The notes: generated by a model not told the origin, from the letters alone. DNA of 64,000 bases from WVYX01 sp039586815 (GCA_039586815.1 JBDHJR010000001.1:62001-126000), one strand, 5' to 3'; positions 16,744 to 25,967 are shown, counted from the stretch's first letter. Numbers and translations are program-made.

Positions 16744-17675
16744 GCGTGCTGCTCCAGAAACTGGTTGACTTGATCCACCGTGCCGAGCGCCACCGAGGGC
16801 GCACCCTTTACGATGCGGCGTAGCAGCCCGCTCAACACGGCGCCCGGGCCCACTTCGACGAACGTCGCCTCGCCCACCTCGTCCGCCGCACGCCGCATCG
16901 ACTCTACCCACCGCACCGGCGCCGTGAGCTGGTCCCCCAGCAGGCGGCGCGCCGTGGCCGCGTCGCGCACCGGCTCGGCGGTCGCGTTTGCGATCACCGG
17001 AAAGCTCGGCTCGGTGAACGCGACCTGCTCGAGCTCCCGCCGCAGCCCCGCCGCCGCCGGCTCCATCAGTGGCGAGTGGAATGCCCCGCTCACCTTGAGG
17101 GGCAGCACCCGCTTGGCCCCGGCCTGCTTGAGCAGCGCGCCGGCCCGCTCCACGGCCCCGGGGTCACCGGAGATCACCGATTGGTCGGGGGCGTTGAGGT
17201 TGGCAGCTACGGCCACCTCGGCGCCGTCGCTCGCCTCCCCGCACAGCGCGGCCACCTGCTCGGACTCGAGCCCGATGACCGCCGCCATGGTGCCCGGGCG
17301 CTGCTGCCCCGCCTCGAGCATCAGCTCACCGCGGCGGCGCACCAGACGGGCCGCATCGGTGGGCGCCAGCGCCCCCGCCGCCACGTAGGCGCTGTACTCT
17401 CCCAGGGAGTGCCCCGCGCCGGCAACCGGCTGCAGAGCCTCACCCACCACCGCGTGCGCCGCCAGCGAATGCGTGAGGATTGCCGGCTGGGCGTTGTGGG
17501 TCAGCGTGAGCTCGTCTTCCGGGCCTTCCCACATGAGCTGCGAGAGGCTCACCCCGAGCGCCTCGTCCACCGCCTCGAACACCTCGCGCGCGGCCGGGAA
17601 GCTCTCCGCCAGGTCCTTCCCCATCCCCACCTTCTGCGCCCCCTGCCCGGGGCACAGCAGCACTGCCCTTACCAC
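16740..17675 (-). CDS. fabD: Malonyl-CoA:ACP transacylase
   Basis: 311 residues. I chose GTG 17675, which overlaps the fabH stop and places LLCPGQGAQ at the usual distance from the N-terminus; the longer open frame is a shadow of fabH. Catalytic S90 lies in GAGHSLGEY and H200 in SGAFHSPLM. It loads malonate on ACP for FabH and FabF. Confidence 0.96.
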   Translation of the reverse strand: MVRAVLLCPGQGAQKVGMGKDLAESFPAAREVFEAVDEALGVSLSQLMWEGPEDELTLTHNAQPAILTHSLAAHAVVGEALQPVAGAGHSLGEYSAYVAAGALAPTDAARLVRRRGELMLEAGQQRPGTMAAVIGLESEQVAALCGEASDGAEVAVAANLNAPDQSVISGDPGAVERAGALLKQAGAKRVLPLKVSGAFHSPLMEPAAAGLRRELEQVAFTEPSFPVIANATAEPVRDAATARRLLGDQLTAPVRWVESMRRAADEVGEATFVEVGPGAVLSGLLRRIVKGAPSVALGTVDQVNQFLEQHA

Positions 17676-18658
17676 CGAACCAGCTGGCTCGCCCAGGTGA
17701 AACCGCCGCCGAACGCCACGAACAGCACCAGCGAGCCCTCCTTGATGCGGCCCTCGCGCACGCACTCGTCCAGCGCGATGGGAATCGACGCTGCCGACGT
17801 GTTGCCGTAGCGGTCCACGTTGACGTAGACCTTGTCCATCGGCACGTGGGCGTGCTTGGCCGTGGCCTCGATGATGCGGATGTTGGCCTGGTGGGGAATG
17901 AGGACGTCCACCTCTTCCGCGCTCACCCCGGCCTGCTCGAGCGCCTTGATGCAGGCGTCGGCCATGGAGCGCACCGCGTTCTTGAACACCTCGCGGCCGG
18001 CCATCCTGATGAAGTAGGTGCGGTCCTTGAGCATCTGCTCGTCCGGAGGATGGTTGCCACCGCCCCCCGGCCGGTACAGCAGCTCGCCCAGCCGTCCGTC
18101 GGTCTTCAGATATGTCGAGAGAATGCCGCGCTTGCCGTTGCTCGTGGGTTGCACCAGCGTGGCTCCGGCGCCGTCCCCGAACAGCACCGACGTGGTGCGA
18201 TCAGTGTAGTCAGCGATCTTCGAGAGCCGGTCGCCGCCCACGACCAGCACGTTCTCGGCCTGGCCGCTGGCGATCATCCCCTCGGCGACCGACAGGCTGT
18301 AGAGGAAGCCGCTGCAGGCGGCAGCGACATCGAACGCCGCCGCGTTGTTGGCCTCGAGCTCCGCCTGGATATCGCACGCCGTGGCGGGCAGCAGGCGATC
18401 GGGGCTCGCCGTGCCCAGCACGATGCCGTCCACGTCGAGCGGCGTGAGCCCGGCATCGTCCAATACCTGGCGGCACGCGGCGGCGCCCATGTAGGCCAGC
18501 GTCTCGTGCTCCTCGGCGATGCGGCGCTCACGGATGCCGCTGCGCTCGCGGATCCACTCGTCCGAGGTGTCGAGGATGCTCTCGAAGTAGGCGTTGTCGA
18601 GGATCTTGGCGGGCGTGTAGCGGCCCGTGCCCACGAGCTGCGCGATCGGTCGTTTCAT
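17669..18658 (-). CDS. fabH: 3-oxoacyl-ACP synthase III
   Basis: 329 residues from ATG 18658, overlapping the plsX stop by 4 nt. It starts fatty-acid synthesis by condensing an acyl-CoA primer with malonyl-ACP. Triad: C115 in AAACSGFLY, H256 in PHQANIRI and N286 in RYGNTSAAS. Primer preference (straight or branched) cannot be read by eye. Confidence 0.97.
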   Translation of the reverse strand: MKRPIAQLVGTGRYTPAKILDNAYFESILDTSDEWIRERSGIRERRIAEEHETLAYMGAAACRQVLDDAGLTPLDVDGIVLGTASPDRLLPATACDIQAELEANNAAAFDVAAACSGFLYSLSVAEGMIASGQAENVLVVGGDRLSKIADYTDRTTSVLFGDGAGATLVQPTSNGKRGILSTYLKTDGRLGELLYRPGGGGNHPPDEQMLKDRTYFIRMAGREVFKNAVRSMADACIKALEQAGVSAEEVDVLIPHQANIRIIEATAKHAHVPMDKVYVNVDRYGNTSAASIPIALDECVREGRIKEGSLVLFVAFGGGFTWASQLVRW

Positions 18659-19647
18659 ACGGCTGCCCCGTCGCCGGCCATCTCGGCAGCGATGTGCTGT
18701 GTGAGGTGCACCTTCACGGCCTGCACGGCCACGAAGATGGCGTTCTTGATGGCCCGGGCCGGCGAGCTCCCGTGGCAGATGATGGCCACACCCCGCACAC
18801 CCAACAGAGGCGCGCCGCCGTACTCCGAGTAGTCGAGGATCTTGAACACGCGACCCATGCCCGGGCTCTGCAGCAGCTCGGGCTCGATCTCCCGCTCCAG
18901 GAAGCCGGCGAACAGGTGTGCCACCGTCTCGTAGAACTTGAGGAGCACGTTCCCCACGAACCCGTCGCACACCACTACGTCCAACTCGCCGTGCAGGACG
19001 TCGCTCCCCTCGACGTTCCCCACGAAGTTGAGCTGTTGATCGCCCTTGAGCAGCGCGTGGGTCTCCCGCACCGCCTCGTTCCCCTTCTCTTCTTCCTCGC
19101 CGATGTTCAGCAGCCCCACGGTCGGATTGTGGCGTCCCAACACGTCGCGGGCGTAGACCGAACCGATGTGTGCAAAGCCCCTGAGCTCGCGCGGCTTGCA
19201 GTCGATGTTGGCTCCCGCGTCGAGCACCAGCACCGGCTTGGACGCCGTGGGAAACAGCGCACCGATCGCGGGCCGCTCCACACCCTGATGCAGGCCGAGC
19301 AGCAGCGCGCTCCCCGCCATGACCGCACCGGTGTTCCCGGCCGAGATGAAGGCATCGGAATCGCCGGACTTGAGCCGCTCGAGCCCGACGCGGATGGACG
19401 ACTTGCGTTTTCCCCGGATGGCCTGGAGCGGCTTCTCGCCCATGCCGATGAGCTCCGAGGCATCGATGACGCTAATGCGCCCCTCCGGCACATCGAACTG
19501 CGCGAGCGCTTCCTCGACCTCGCCCTGACGGCCCACCAGCTGGATCTCGCACGAATCGGGCAGCGCGCGCGCCGCCTCGACGGCCCCGGTCACCGGGACG
19601 ATCGGGGCGCGGTCGCCTCCCATCGCGTCCAGACCGATGCGGATCAC
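18655..19647 (-). CDS. plsX: Phosphate acyltransferase PlsX
   Basis: 330 residues, GTG start. It makes acyl-phosphate from acyl-ACP for glycerolipid synthesis. Typical segments: IGLDAMGGDRAP at the N-terminus, SAGNTGAVMAGS, LDAGANIDCKP, LNIGEEEEKGNE and VCDGFVGNVLLK. The order rpmF-plsX-fabH-fabD-fabG-acpP-fabF is the widespread bacterial arrangement. Confidence 0.97.
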   Translation of the reverse strand: MIRIGLDAMGGDRAPIVPVTGAVEAARALPDSCEIQLVGRQGEVEEALAQFDVPEGRISVIDASELIGMGEKPLQAIRGKRKSSIRVGLERLKSGDSDAFISAGNTGAVMAGSALLLGLHQGVERPAIGALFPTASKPVLVLDAGANIDCKPRELRGFAHIGSVYARDVLGRHNPTVGLLNIGEEEEKGNEAVRETHALLKGDQQLNFVGNVEGSDVLHGELDVVVCDGFVGNVLLKFYETVAHLFAGFLEREIEPELLQSPGMGRVFKILDYSEYGGAPLLGVRGVAIICHGSSPARAIKNAIFVAVQAVKVHLTQHIAAEMAGDGAAV

Positions 19648-19648
19648 G

Positions 19649-19831
19649 CTAGGCCTCCTCGACCTCCACGCGTCGCTTGTCGCCGTAGTAACCGCAGCTG
19701 GGGCACACGTGATGCGGCCGCCGCGGGTCCCCGCAGCGGGGGCACGGCTGCAGCGCCGTGGCCTTCGCCTTCTGGTGCGTGCGCCGCTTGCGCTTGCGCG
19801 TCTTCGATGTACGTCGCTTCGGGACTGCCAT
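19649..19831 (-). CDS. rpmF: 50S ribosomal protein L32
   Basis: 60 residues from ATG 19831 (MAVPKRRTSKTRKRKRR). Strongly basic N-terminus and a zinc-binding CPRCG...CPSCG pair, i.e. the zinc form of L32. It is two bases downstream of the DUF177 gene and one base upstream of plsX. Confidence 0.97.
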   Translation of the reverse strand: MAVPKRRTSKTRKRKRRTHQKAKATALQPCPRCGDPRRPHHVCPSCGYYGDKRRVEVEEA

Positions 19832-19833
19832 CT

Positions 19834-20346
19834 CTACTCCTCGTCGTTGGTCAACCGCTGCTTCAGCTCCTCCAGGGCCCCCCAACGGGGATCAGCCTCC
19901 GGGCGGCACGAGCAGCGGCCGTCGTTCAGGTCTTTGCCGCACTGCGCGCAGAGGCCTTTGCACTCCTCGCGGCACACCACGAACTCGGGCACCGCCAAGA
20001 TCAACTCCTCGCGCACCATGGTGCTCAGGTCGAGCTCCCCTGCCTCGGGCGACACGGCGTAGGCCAGCTCGTCCTCGGCCGGGTCCTCCGTGTACAGGGC
20101 TCGCACCTCCGCATCTAACAGCACCGCGACGTCCGCCAGACAGCGCCGGCAAGTCGCGGCGAGCGCGCTCCTTAAGCGACCGTGCCAGTAGTAGCGACCG
20201 CCCCCGCTCTCCATGAGGCGCCCGCGAATCTGTACTGGTTCCGCGAGCACGAAATCCACGTCCACAAAGAGCGGGTCGTCCGCGGGGACGTCCGCAGTTG
20301 TCTCTATGGGACCTTCGTGCAGCGCGCGTAGTTCGACGCGCAACAT
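19834..20346 (-). CDS. yceD: DUF177/YceD-family protein
   Basis: 170 residues. DUF177 proteins are nearly always encoded just before rpmF and have been tied to 23S rRNA maturation in some bacteria and plastids. Seen here: a beta-rich first half, the cysteine pair in ATCRRCLADV and a C-terminal set in CREECKGLCAQCGKDLNDG, likely metal-binding. The ATG has no Shine-Dalgarno and follows a -10-like box by 8 nt. It is the first gene of the 13-gene run ending at 9810. Confidence 0.88.
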   Translation of the reverse strand: MLRVELRALHEGPIETTADVPADDPLFVDVDFVLAEPVQIRGRLMESGGGRYYWHGRLRSALAATCRRCLADVAVLLDAEVRALYTEDPAEDELAYAVSPEAGELDLSTMVREELILAVPEFVVCREECKGLCAQCGKDLNDGRCSCRPEADPRWGALEELKQRLTNDEE

Positions 20347-20354
20347 AGCCGTTA

Positions 20355-20383
20355 AACCTATTCGGGACCTAGACTTGCGTCAA
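20355..20383 (-). promoter_or_regulatory. Putative promoter of the yceD-rpmF-plsX-fab-mqn run, leaderless type
   Basis: On the minus strand TTGACG (20378-20383, five of six), a 17-nt spacer and TAGGTT (20355-20360) end 8 nt before the yceD ATG. The -35 overlaps the ndk stop codon. The same TAGGTT with 17-nt spacer is found before arcC. Confidence 0.5.
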
Positions 20384-20814
20384 CGCGCCGCGGCGCCCCA
20401 CAGCCGCTCGATGTCGCTCTCCGCAAAGAAGAAGGCGACCTCGCGCGCAGCGTTCTCGGGAGAGTCGGACGCGTGAATGGCGTTGCGCTCCTTGTTCTCG
20501 GCATAGAGCTGCCGCACGGTGCCCGCGGCGGCCTCGGCCGGATCGGTCGCGCCGATTACCGCGCGCAGATGGTTCACCGCGTCGTCCCGCTCCAACACCA
20601 TCGGGACGCAGGGACCGGACGTCATGAACGCCACGAGGGAGCTGTAGAACGGCCGCTCTTTGTGCACTTCGTAGAACGCCTCGGCCTCGGTTTGCGAGAG
20701 GCGCATCAGCCTGGCGGCTCGGACCACGAAGCCGGCGTCCTCGAGGTGGGCCAGAATCTTCCCCGTCTTCCCGTTGCCGACGGCGTCCGGCTTGATGATT
20801 GCGAGGGTGTGCAT
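20380..20814 (-). CDS. ndk: Nucleoside diphosphate kinase
   Basis: 144 residues from ATG 20814; the longer frame upstream is not needed. It balances NTP and dNTP pools by phosphate transfer through H114 in ERNAIHASDSPE. N-terminus TLAIIKPDAV is typical. Upstream of it 217 bases carry no gene; downstream it runs straight into the yceD promoter. Confidence 0.97.
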   Translation of the reverse strand: MHTLAIIKPDAVGNGKTGKILAHLEDAGFVVRAARLMRLSQTEAEAFYEVHKERPFYSSLVAFMTSGPCVPMVLERDDAVNHLRAVIGATDPAEAAAGTVRQLYAENKERNAIHASDSPENAAREVAFFFAESDIERLWGAAAR

Positions 20815-21031
20815 CGTCGGTATCAGTTCAGTTCGATCGTTATCGACCAGGGACCTCATACGAGCAGCCCGCAACCCGCTTGCCGGCGGGCCCCCGCCAG
20901 GGGCCCCTCGAGCAGCGAATTGCGGACCGCGAAATCTAACACCTCGGTCCAGGGAGCGAGACAGCGCCCCTAACTCATTACTGCACAACCAGTTATAGAG
21001 CCGTCTCGCGGCGAGCAGCCGCCAGGCAGCG

Positions 21032-22642
21032 CTACCACACCCCGGCGCCGAACTCCAGCACGTAGGTGAGCTTGTCGATGTCGAAGAACCCGTAGTTCTT
21101 GATCCCCACACGTGCACCCCAGAAATCGGTGAACGGGAGGAACTTGAGCGGCGTGTGCCCCAGATTCGCGCGGAACTTGAGCCCCGTCTCCAGCACGAAC
21201 CACCACTTCTTCACCGAGAGGTCGGGATCGTCGGGATCGTCCTCCACGTCGTGCTCGGCGCCGGCTCCGAAGTAGGTGTCGACCCAGCGCGACGCCGACG
21301 GCGTGAACATCAGCTGCCAGCCGAAGTCGCGGAGACCCGTGTCCTTGAGGTAAATGCGGTGCACGATGAAGCCACCGCTGGTGGACTCCTCGAGGTTCTT
21401 CACGATGAAGAAGGGGAACACGAACGAAACGCCGATGTCGCCGTCCGCCATGAACGCTATGGAAAGAGACCGCACGACCTGGCCCGCATCGAGCCATCGC
21501 CTGAACTGGTTGACGCTGGTCATTTCCTTCACCGTGGGCCAGTTCGGCACCTCCTTGTCCTTGAAGAAGTTCTCGAGGTGGTGCGGATCGCCCACGGCCA
21601 TTTCGGTCGGCGGGAAGGGTCGCAGCTCGTACATGACGTACTCACCCTCGCGGAACCGCCGGTCGACGGCCGGCCACAGGGGACTGTCATCGGGGAGCGG
21701 CGGCTGGATACGGTGCTCCGGTTGCCGAACCTTGGTCATCCAGCCCTGATACCCGCCCGTAGCCAGCGTGCCGGTGCGCATGTTGTCGCGGATGCCCCAG
21801 GCGTCGTTCACGTGCCGGCTCACATCGTACCCGGGCGTGAAATACCCATCGGCGTTCTTGTCGGTCGCGAGGGCGTGCTTGCCCTCCTCGACGAGCAGCG
21901 TCATGGGGAACTTGGAGTCCTGGTCCGTATCCGAGACGTTCCAGAACCATACGATGCCGTGCGCCTTGGCCTTCACCACCGTGACGACGAGGATGTAGGT
22001 CGGATCGGGAACCCCATCTTGGTTCCTGTCGCACACCCCCTCGTGGCTCTCCAGGATGTAGTTATTGGTGCTGCGGAACACGACCGCGCGGAACTCGGCG
22101 CCCTCAATGTCGTGCACGTGGGCACCGATACCTTCCTCCGAGCTGAAGTAGGCGTAGTAGTGCATCCGGAAGCCGATCGTGCGCTCCAGGTCCACCAGCG
22201 CGTTCCCAGGGTTCGCAGAGTCCCGCACCAGAGTTGGGGTATCGTCCTCGATGAATCCCTCCACGCCCTCCCTCACCGTGATCATGTCGTCGAACAGGTA
22301 GTACACCACCGGCCGGTCGTCCGGGGGCGTCTCGAACGCAAAAGTCTCCGGAATGCGGATGTCCTCGCCCTCCGTGCGCCCCAACAGCGGCTCGTCGGGC
22401 GAGAACCAGAAGACCGGGGCCATGTACGACGCGACCTCCTCCAGCGTCATCCGGCGCCGCGTGCCCCACCACACTGCCCCCGGGACGTCGCTGAAGTCAC
22501 AGGCCTGCTGCACGGCACCTACGGGGGTGGGCCTGCCGGACAGCGCCGTCTGGGCCGCGAGCGGGTTCGGGATGGAAACGGCCCCAACGGCAGTCAGGGC
22601 CGCGACCGTGAGAAGGCTGCTACGCAGAGCGCGTTGCGTCAT
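21032..22642 (-). CDS. Exported protein of unknown function with Ca-binding-like loops
   Basis: 536 residues with a signal peptide (hydrophobic run then ANPLAAQT-like cleavage region near residue 30). I do not recognise the family with confidence. The middle section (about 160-270) holds HDIEGAEFRAVVF, which resembles the HVGDWE region of Vps62-like proteins, but this is weak. Three acidic loops of the D-x-[DN]-x-D type occur close together (DRNQDGVPD, DTDQDSKFP, DKNADGYFTP). The C-terminal 100 residues alternate hydrophobic and polar residues and end in a tryptophan, as outer-membrane strands often do. An ATG with a GGAG site starts it. A TTGACA 32 nt upstream has no matching -10. Confidence 0.65.
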   Translation of the reverse strand: MTQRALRSSLLTVAALTAVGAVSIPNPLAAQTALSGRPTPVGAVQQACDFSDVPGAVWWGTRRRMTLEEVASYMAPVFWFSPDEPLLGRTEGEDIRIPETFAFETPPDDRPVVYYLFDDMITVREGVEGFIEDDTPTLVRDSANPGNALVDLERTIGFRMHYYAYFSSEEGIGAHVHDIEGAEFRAVVFRSTNNYILESHEGVCDRNQDGVPDPTYILVVTVVKAKAHGIVWFWNVSDTDQDSKFPMTLLVEEGKHALATDKNADGYFTPGYDVSRHVNDAWGIRDNMRTGTLATGGYQGWMTKVRQPEHRIQPPLPDDSPLWPAVDRRFREGEYVMYELRPFPPTEMAVGDPHHLENFFKDKEVPNWPTVKEMTSVNQFRRWLDAGQVVRSLSIAFMADGDIGVSFVFPFFIVKNLEESTSGGFIVHRIYLKDTGLRDFGWQLMFTPSASRWVDTYFGAGAEHDVEDDPDDPDLSVKKWWFVLETGLKFRANLGHTPLKFLPFTDFWGARVGIKNYGFFDIDKLTYVLEFGAGVW

Positions 22643-22675
22643 TGGGAGCTCCGTCGCCAGTGTGGTTCGGCAATG

Positions 22676-23905
22676 TCAAGGGAGGCCATCTAGCTGAATG
22701 AGAATAAACTCGCTGTCGTCGGGCTGTCCACTGTCCACGTGGCGCCCCAACCCGAACGGGTAGTTGTTGTCGTTGATTATCGCGAGGACGCCGCCGTCGA
22801 GCGCAATGAGTGCCTCGGTGGTCTCGTACGGGAAGGTGAACCGCCCCGTGCCCGACCCGGAGAGGTTATCGGGATCGGCGATGTCCAGCAGATCGACGAT
22901 CTCCCGCTTCGCCAGGAATCCGTCGCCGTCCACCTGATCCGGCTCCACGAAGAAGACCTTCTTGTGCCGCGCTGCCGGTCCCTGCCCTCCGTCGCGCTCG
23001 ATGACCAGGAAGCCCCCGTCTACTACCGTGAACTCGGTGACTCCCACACCGAGCGAGTCCATGCGGTACCGGTATGGCGGCGCGTAGGAATCGGAGTGGG
23101 TGTATGCCTGCTCACTCAAGTCGTAGACGTAGATGTTGAGCTGGCCTTCCTGGCCGCGGAGCGAATGTTCCAGCATCGGGTACATCGTCTCTCCGTCGGC
23201 ACTCAGTGCCATCCCCTCGAACCCGCCGCTGCGCGGCAAGTTGGGCTCGTCGTCGCCCAGCAGCGGATGTTGCGGCGTCCACACCCCGGGCAGCGGGATG
23301 GGTGGCTCGAGCAGCTTCCCGGTCGAGTCGGTGTGCAGCAGGAACGGGCCGAACTCGTCGCCGAAGTAGAAGGTGCCGTCCGCCACGCGGCGGAACGACT
23401 CCACGTCGAAGTCGGCTCCCGTCAGGAGCCGACCCTCGCGAATTGCGGGATCGACCGGAATCCTACTCCCCGGGTACCGCTCGAGGTCCGCCGTGACGGT
23501 GAACGCGATATGACGGTCGGGGTCACGCAGCAGGAAGGCCGACTCGACTTCGATGGTACCGGACCCTCCGCTGCCGGTGCGGAAGTCCGGCCGCAGCTCG
23601 TACACGCGCAGCAGGAAGTCCGGGGAGTTCTCCTTCGTCCCGAAGCCGTTGTCGGCGAGGGCGAGGTAAGAGCCGTCGCCGTTCGCGAGCAGCGCGGAGA
23701 AGCCCTGCACCGGCTGGCGACTCTCGAACGGCGGCACGCGACCGTTGGCGGGCTGGATGAACTGCCCAGAGGTCGGACCGGGCACGAAGTGATCGGCCGG
23801 GAGGGTGGCGAGCCCAACGAGTGTCGGCTCCGGAGACTCGTCGCAGCCGGTGAGCAAGAACGCAGCGGCGACCGAGACCGTCACGGCCTCGATCAGCCGC
23901 TTCAT
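22676..23905 (-). CDS. Lipoprotein with esterase-like/phytase-like beta-propeller domain
   Basis: 409 residues from ATG 23905 with a GAGGA site. The lipobox LLTGCDES puts it on a membrane. The remainder matches the 'esterase-like activity of phytase' domain (PF13449): GFSALL, YLALADNGFG, the RVYELRPDF strand, FYFGDEFGPFLLH, the GFEGMALSADG motif and NDNNYPFG near the end. These proteins are periplasmic or surface phosphoesterase-like propellers; the true substrate is unknown. It overlaps nothing and is 7 nt downstream of the YSC84 gene. Confidence 0.8.
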   Translation of the reverse strand: MKRLIEAVTVSVAAAFLLTGCDESPEPTLVGLATLPADHFVPGPTSGQFIQPANGRVPPFESRQPVQGFSALLANGDGSYLALADNGFGTKENSPDFLLRVYELRPDFRTGSGGSGTIEVESAFLLRDPDRHIAFTVTADLERYPGSRIPVDPAIREGRLLTGADFDVESFRRVADGTFYFGDEFGPFLLHTDSTGKLLEPPIPLPGVWTPQHPLLGDDEPNLPRSGGFEGMALSADGETMYPMLEHSLRGQEGQLNIYVYDLSEQAYTHSDSYAPPYRYRMDSLGVGVTEFTVVDGGFLVIERDGGQGPAARHKKVFFVEPDQVDGDGFLAKREIVDLLDIADPDNLSGSGTGRFTFPYETTEALIALDGGVLAIINDNNYPFGLGRHVDSGQPDDSEFILIQLDGLP

Positions 23906-23912
23906 GTTGTCC

Positions 23913-24446
23913 TCAGTCGTCGATCTTCTCGTAGTCGAACTTCTGCCCGCCGACCGACGCCTCGTACATGAGCCCGCCCTTTGTGGCGGTGACCACGGCG
24001 ACGCCACCGTTGTACCCCAGGTCGGCCGAAGCTCCGGCGCTCAGCGCCACCGCCGAGACCCCCGCGTCGAACTCGAAGTTGCCGCGCGTGAAATCGTCGA
24101 ACGCGGTCTGGTCCTTGAAGAACACCACCTCCATGAACTCCTGCCCGCCGAGCTGGAAGCCGACGGTGACCGCCGTAAGGGTCACCTTCCCCACGAGCTC
24201 GCCCCGCTCGTACACGAGCCCCTTGCCGCGCGCGCCGCCGATCCCGATGGCACCCTTCCCCACCGACGGAAACACGGCGTAGCCGTGCGCTTCCTCGAAC
24301 CACGCCTGCATGCCGGGGTCGCCCTCCTCGAACTTGGCGATCGTCTCGGCGACGTCCTCCTCCGACTGCGCGCTCACGGGCGCGCTTACCAGTGAGATAC
24401 TGACCAGCGCCAGCATTACAGCTGCAGCAAACCGCATCATTTCCAT
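23913..24446 (-). CDS. Exported YSC84-type lipid-binding domain protein
   Basis: 177 residues with a signal peptide ending near SAPVSAQSEED. The body matches the Ysc84/SYLF domain: HGYAVFPSVGKGAIGIGG, GELVGKVTLTAVTVGFQLGG, VVFFKDQTAFDDF and ending in KFDYEKID. SYLF domains bind phosphoinositide-type lipids in eukaryotes; the bacterial role is unclear but envelope location is likely. The ATG follows GAGAAGG directly. It is probably co-transcribed with the lipoprotein gene behind it. Confidence 0.85.
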   Translation of the reverse strand: MEMMRFAAAVMLALVSISLVSAPVSAQSEEDVAETIAKFEEGDPGMQAWFEEAHGYAVFPSVGKGAIGIGGARGKGLVYERGELVGKVTLTAVTVGFQLGGQEFMEVVFFKDQTAFDDFTRGNFEFDAGVSAVALSAGASADLGYNGGVAVVTATKGGLMYEASVGGQKFDYEKIDD

Positions 24447-24533
24447 CCTTCTCGGTAGTGGGTTACATCGTTAGTTACAGCGTGACCGTCACCGCCACCA
24501 GCAAAGATAGCGTCGGGTCGTTCACAAGAGCCA

Positions 24534-25967
24534 TCACGGCGCCGGTGCCTCCTCGGCTTCATCCTCCGCCTCCTCGATCTCCGTCTCATCCACCGGCGTC
24601 CAGCCACCTCCCAGGGCCTTGTACAGCTGCACCAGCGAAGTGTGCCGCAGCTGGAGTGTCTCGGACGCCTGCAGCTGGGCGCTGAACAGTGAGCGCTGCA
24701 CTTCCAGCACCTCCAGGTAGCTGGTCCAGCCGCCCTGGTAGCGGATCCACGACAGCTCGGCTGCGCTCGCAGCGGCATCGACCTGGCTTCGCACGTAGCC
24801 GTACTCCGACTCGTAGCGCTGCACCGCCACCATCGCATCCTCCACCTCACGGAAGGCGTTGAGCACCGCCTGCTCGTAGCTGTGCAGCAGCTGCTGGGTG
24901 CGGGCGACCTCGATCTCGACCCGGCGCTGGTTCTTCCCCGAGTTGAACAACGGCGCGATGAGGTTGGCGCCCAGGCTGAGGAAACCGGTGGTGATGCTCG
25001 CGAAGCTCGCTCCCATGTCGGCGGACATGGTGAACGAGGGATACTTGATGGCCTCCGCCGACCCGATGCGGGCCGTCTGCGCCGCGAGCTGGCGTTCTGC
25101 GGCCAGCACGTCCGGCCGGCGCTCCAGCAGCTCCGAGGGAAGCCCGGCCGGCAGGTCGGGGGGAAGTACCTGGTCCTGCAACGCGATCCCCCGCTCGATG
25201 TCCATCGGGGGCTGTCCCAGCAGTACGCTGATCGCGTTCTCGGTCTGTACCCGCAGCCGCTGGAACGATTCGACGGCGGCCTGCGCCCCGGCGAGCTGGA
25301 TCTCGGCCTGGTTCACGTCCACCTCCGTGACCACGCCCGCGTCGAACCGCGCCCTGATGATGTCCGCGCTTTCGCTGCGCGCCTCGACGGTGGCTTCCGA
25401 GACGGCCAGCCGGTTGTCCAGGTCGCGCAGCACCAGATAGAGCTCGGCTACCTGGGCTACCAGGGCGATGGTCACGCTGCGGTATGCCTGCTCGCTGGCC
25501 AGATACTCGTTGAGCGCCGCCTCGTTGGCGCGCCGGATGCGCCCGAACAGATCGACCTCCCAGAACACGCTGCCCGCCAGTACGCCGCTCGCCGTGAGCT
25601 GGTCGTCCTCGGTGTTGCCGTCGAGCGTGCCCCCGGCCACGCCGTCCACGAACGGGTAGAGGTCGGCCCTGGAGAAGCCCACCGCCGCACGGGCCTCCTC
25701 GATGCGCGCCAGCGCGACCTGGAGGTCCTTGTTGTTCTCCAGCGCGGTTGTGATGAGGTCCTGGAGCACGGAATCCCGGTACAGCTCCCACCACCGCAGG
25801 TCGGCGACGGACTCCACCGGCGGGATCTCCGCGCGCGCACTGTCGCTCAGCGTCGTGTCCCCACGGTACGCGACTTGTTCGGGCGTAGCGGGCCGTTCGT
25901 AGTTGGGCCCCACCAGGCAGCCGCCCAGCAGGGTCGCTCCGAGAACGAGTAGGCTAAGGTGTCGCAT
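24534..25967 (-). CDS. Outer-membrane efflux factor (OprM/NodT-type lipoprotein)
   Basis: 477 residues. Lipobox LLGGCLVGPNYERP is the classic NodT/OprM start. Two OEP repeats follow: helix signatures NKDLQVALARIEEARAAVG near 95 and QAYRSVTIALVAQVAELYL near 160, and in the second half GLPSELLERRPDVLAAERQL and RYQGGWTSYLEVLEVQRSL. It forms the trimeric outer-membrane channel for the DUF2955/HlyD pump encoded directly upstream, whose gene overlaps it by 14 nt. The C-terminus is acidic (EIEEAEDEAEEAPAP). Confidence 0.93.
   Translation of the reverse strand: MRHLSLLVLGATLLGGCLVGPNYERPATPEQVAYRGDTTLSDSARAEIPPVESVADLRWWELYRDSVLQDLITTALENNKDLQVALARIEEARAAVGFSRADLYPFVDGVAGGTLDGNTEDDQLTASGVLAGSVFWEVDLFGRIRRANEAALNEYLASEQAYRSVTIALVAQVAELYLVLRDLDNRLAVSEATVEARSESADIIRARFDAGVVTEVDVNQAEIQLAGAQAAVESFQRLRVQTENAISVLLGQPPMDIERGIALQDQVLPPDLPAGLPSELLERRPDVLAAERQLAAQTARIGSAEAIKYPSFTMSADMGASFASITTGFLSLGANLIAPLFNSGKNQRRVEIEVARTQQLLHSYEQAVLNAFREVEDAMVAVQRYESEYGYVRSQVDAAASAAELSWIRYQGGWTSYLEVLEVQRSLFSAQLQASETLQLRHTSLVQLYKALGGGWTPVDETEIEEAEDEAEEAPAP

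Noticed and set aside
20885..20907. GC-rich hairpin GGCGG/CCGCC followed by GGGGCCCC as terminator of the gene ending at 21032
   Set aside because: Stem of five or six pairs with a tiny loop and no U-run; too weak to call in sequence of this GC content.
20861..21019. Three copies of CGAGCAGC upstream of ndk
   Set aside because: Eight-base repeat with irregular spacing (48 and 103 bases) in high-GC sequence; likely chance.
22674..22679. Perfect TTGACA on the minus strand before the exported-protein gene
   Set aside because: No -10-like hexamer at 15-19 nt; a Shine-Dalgarno lies there instead.
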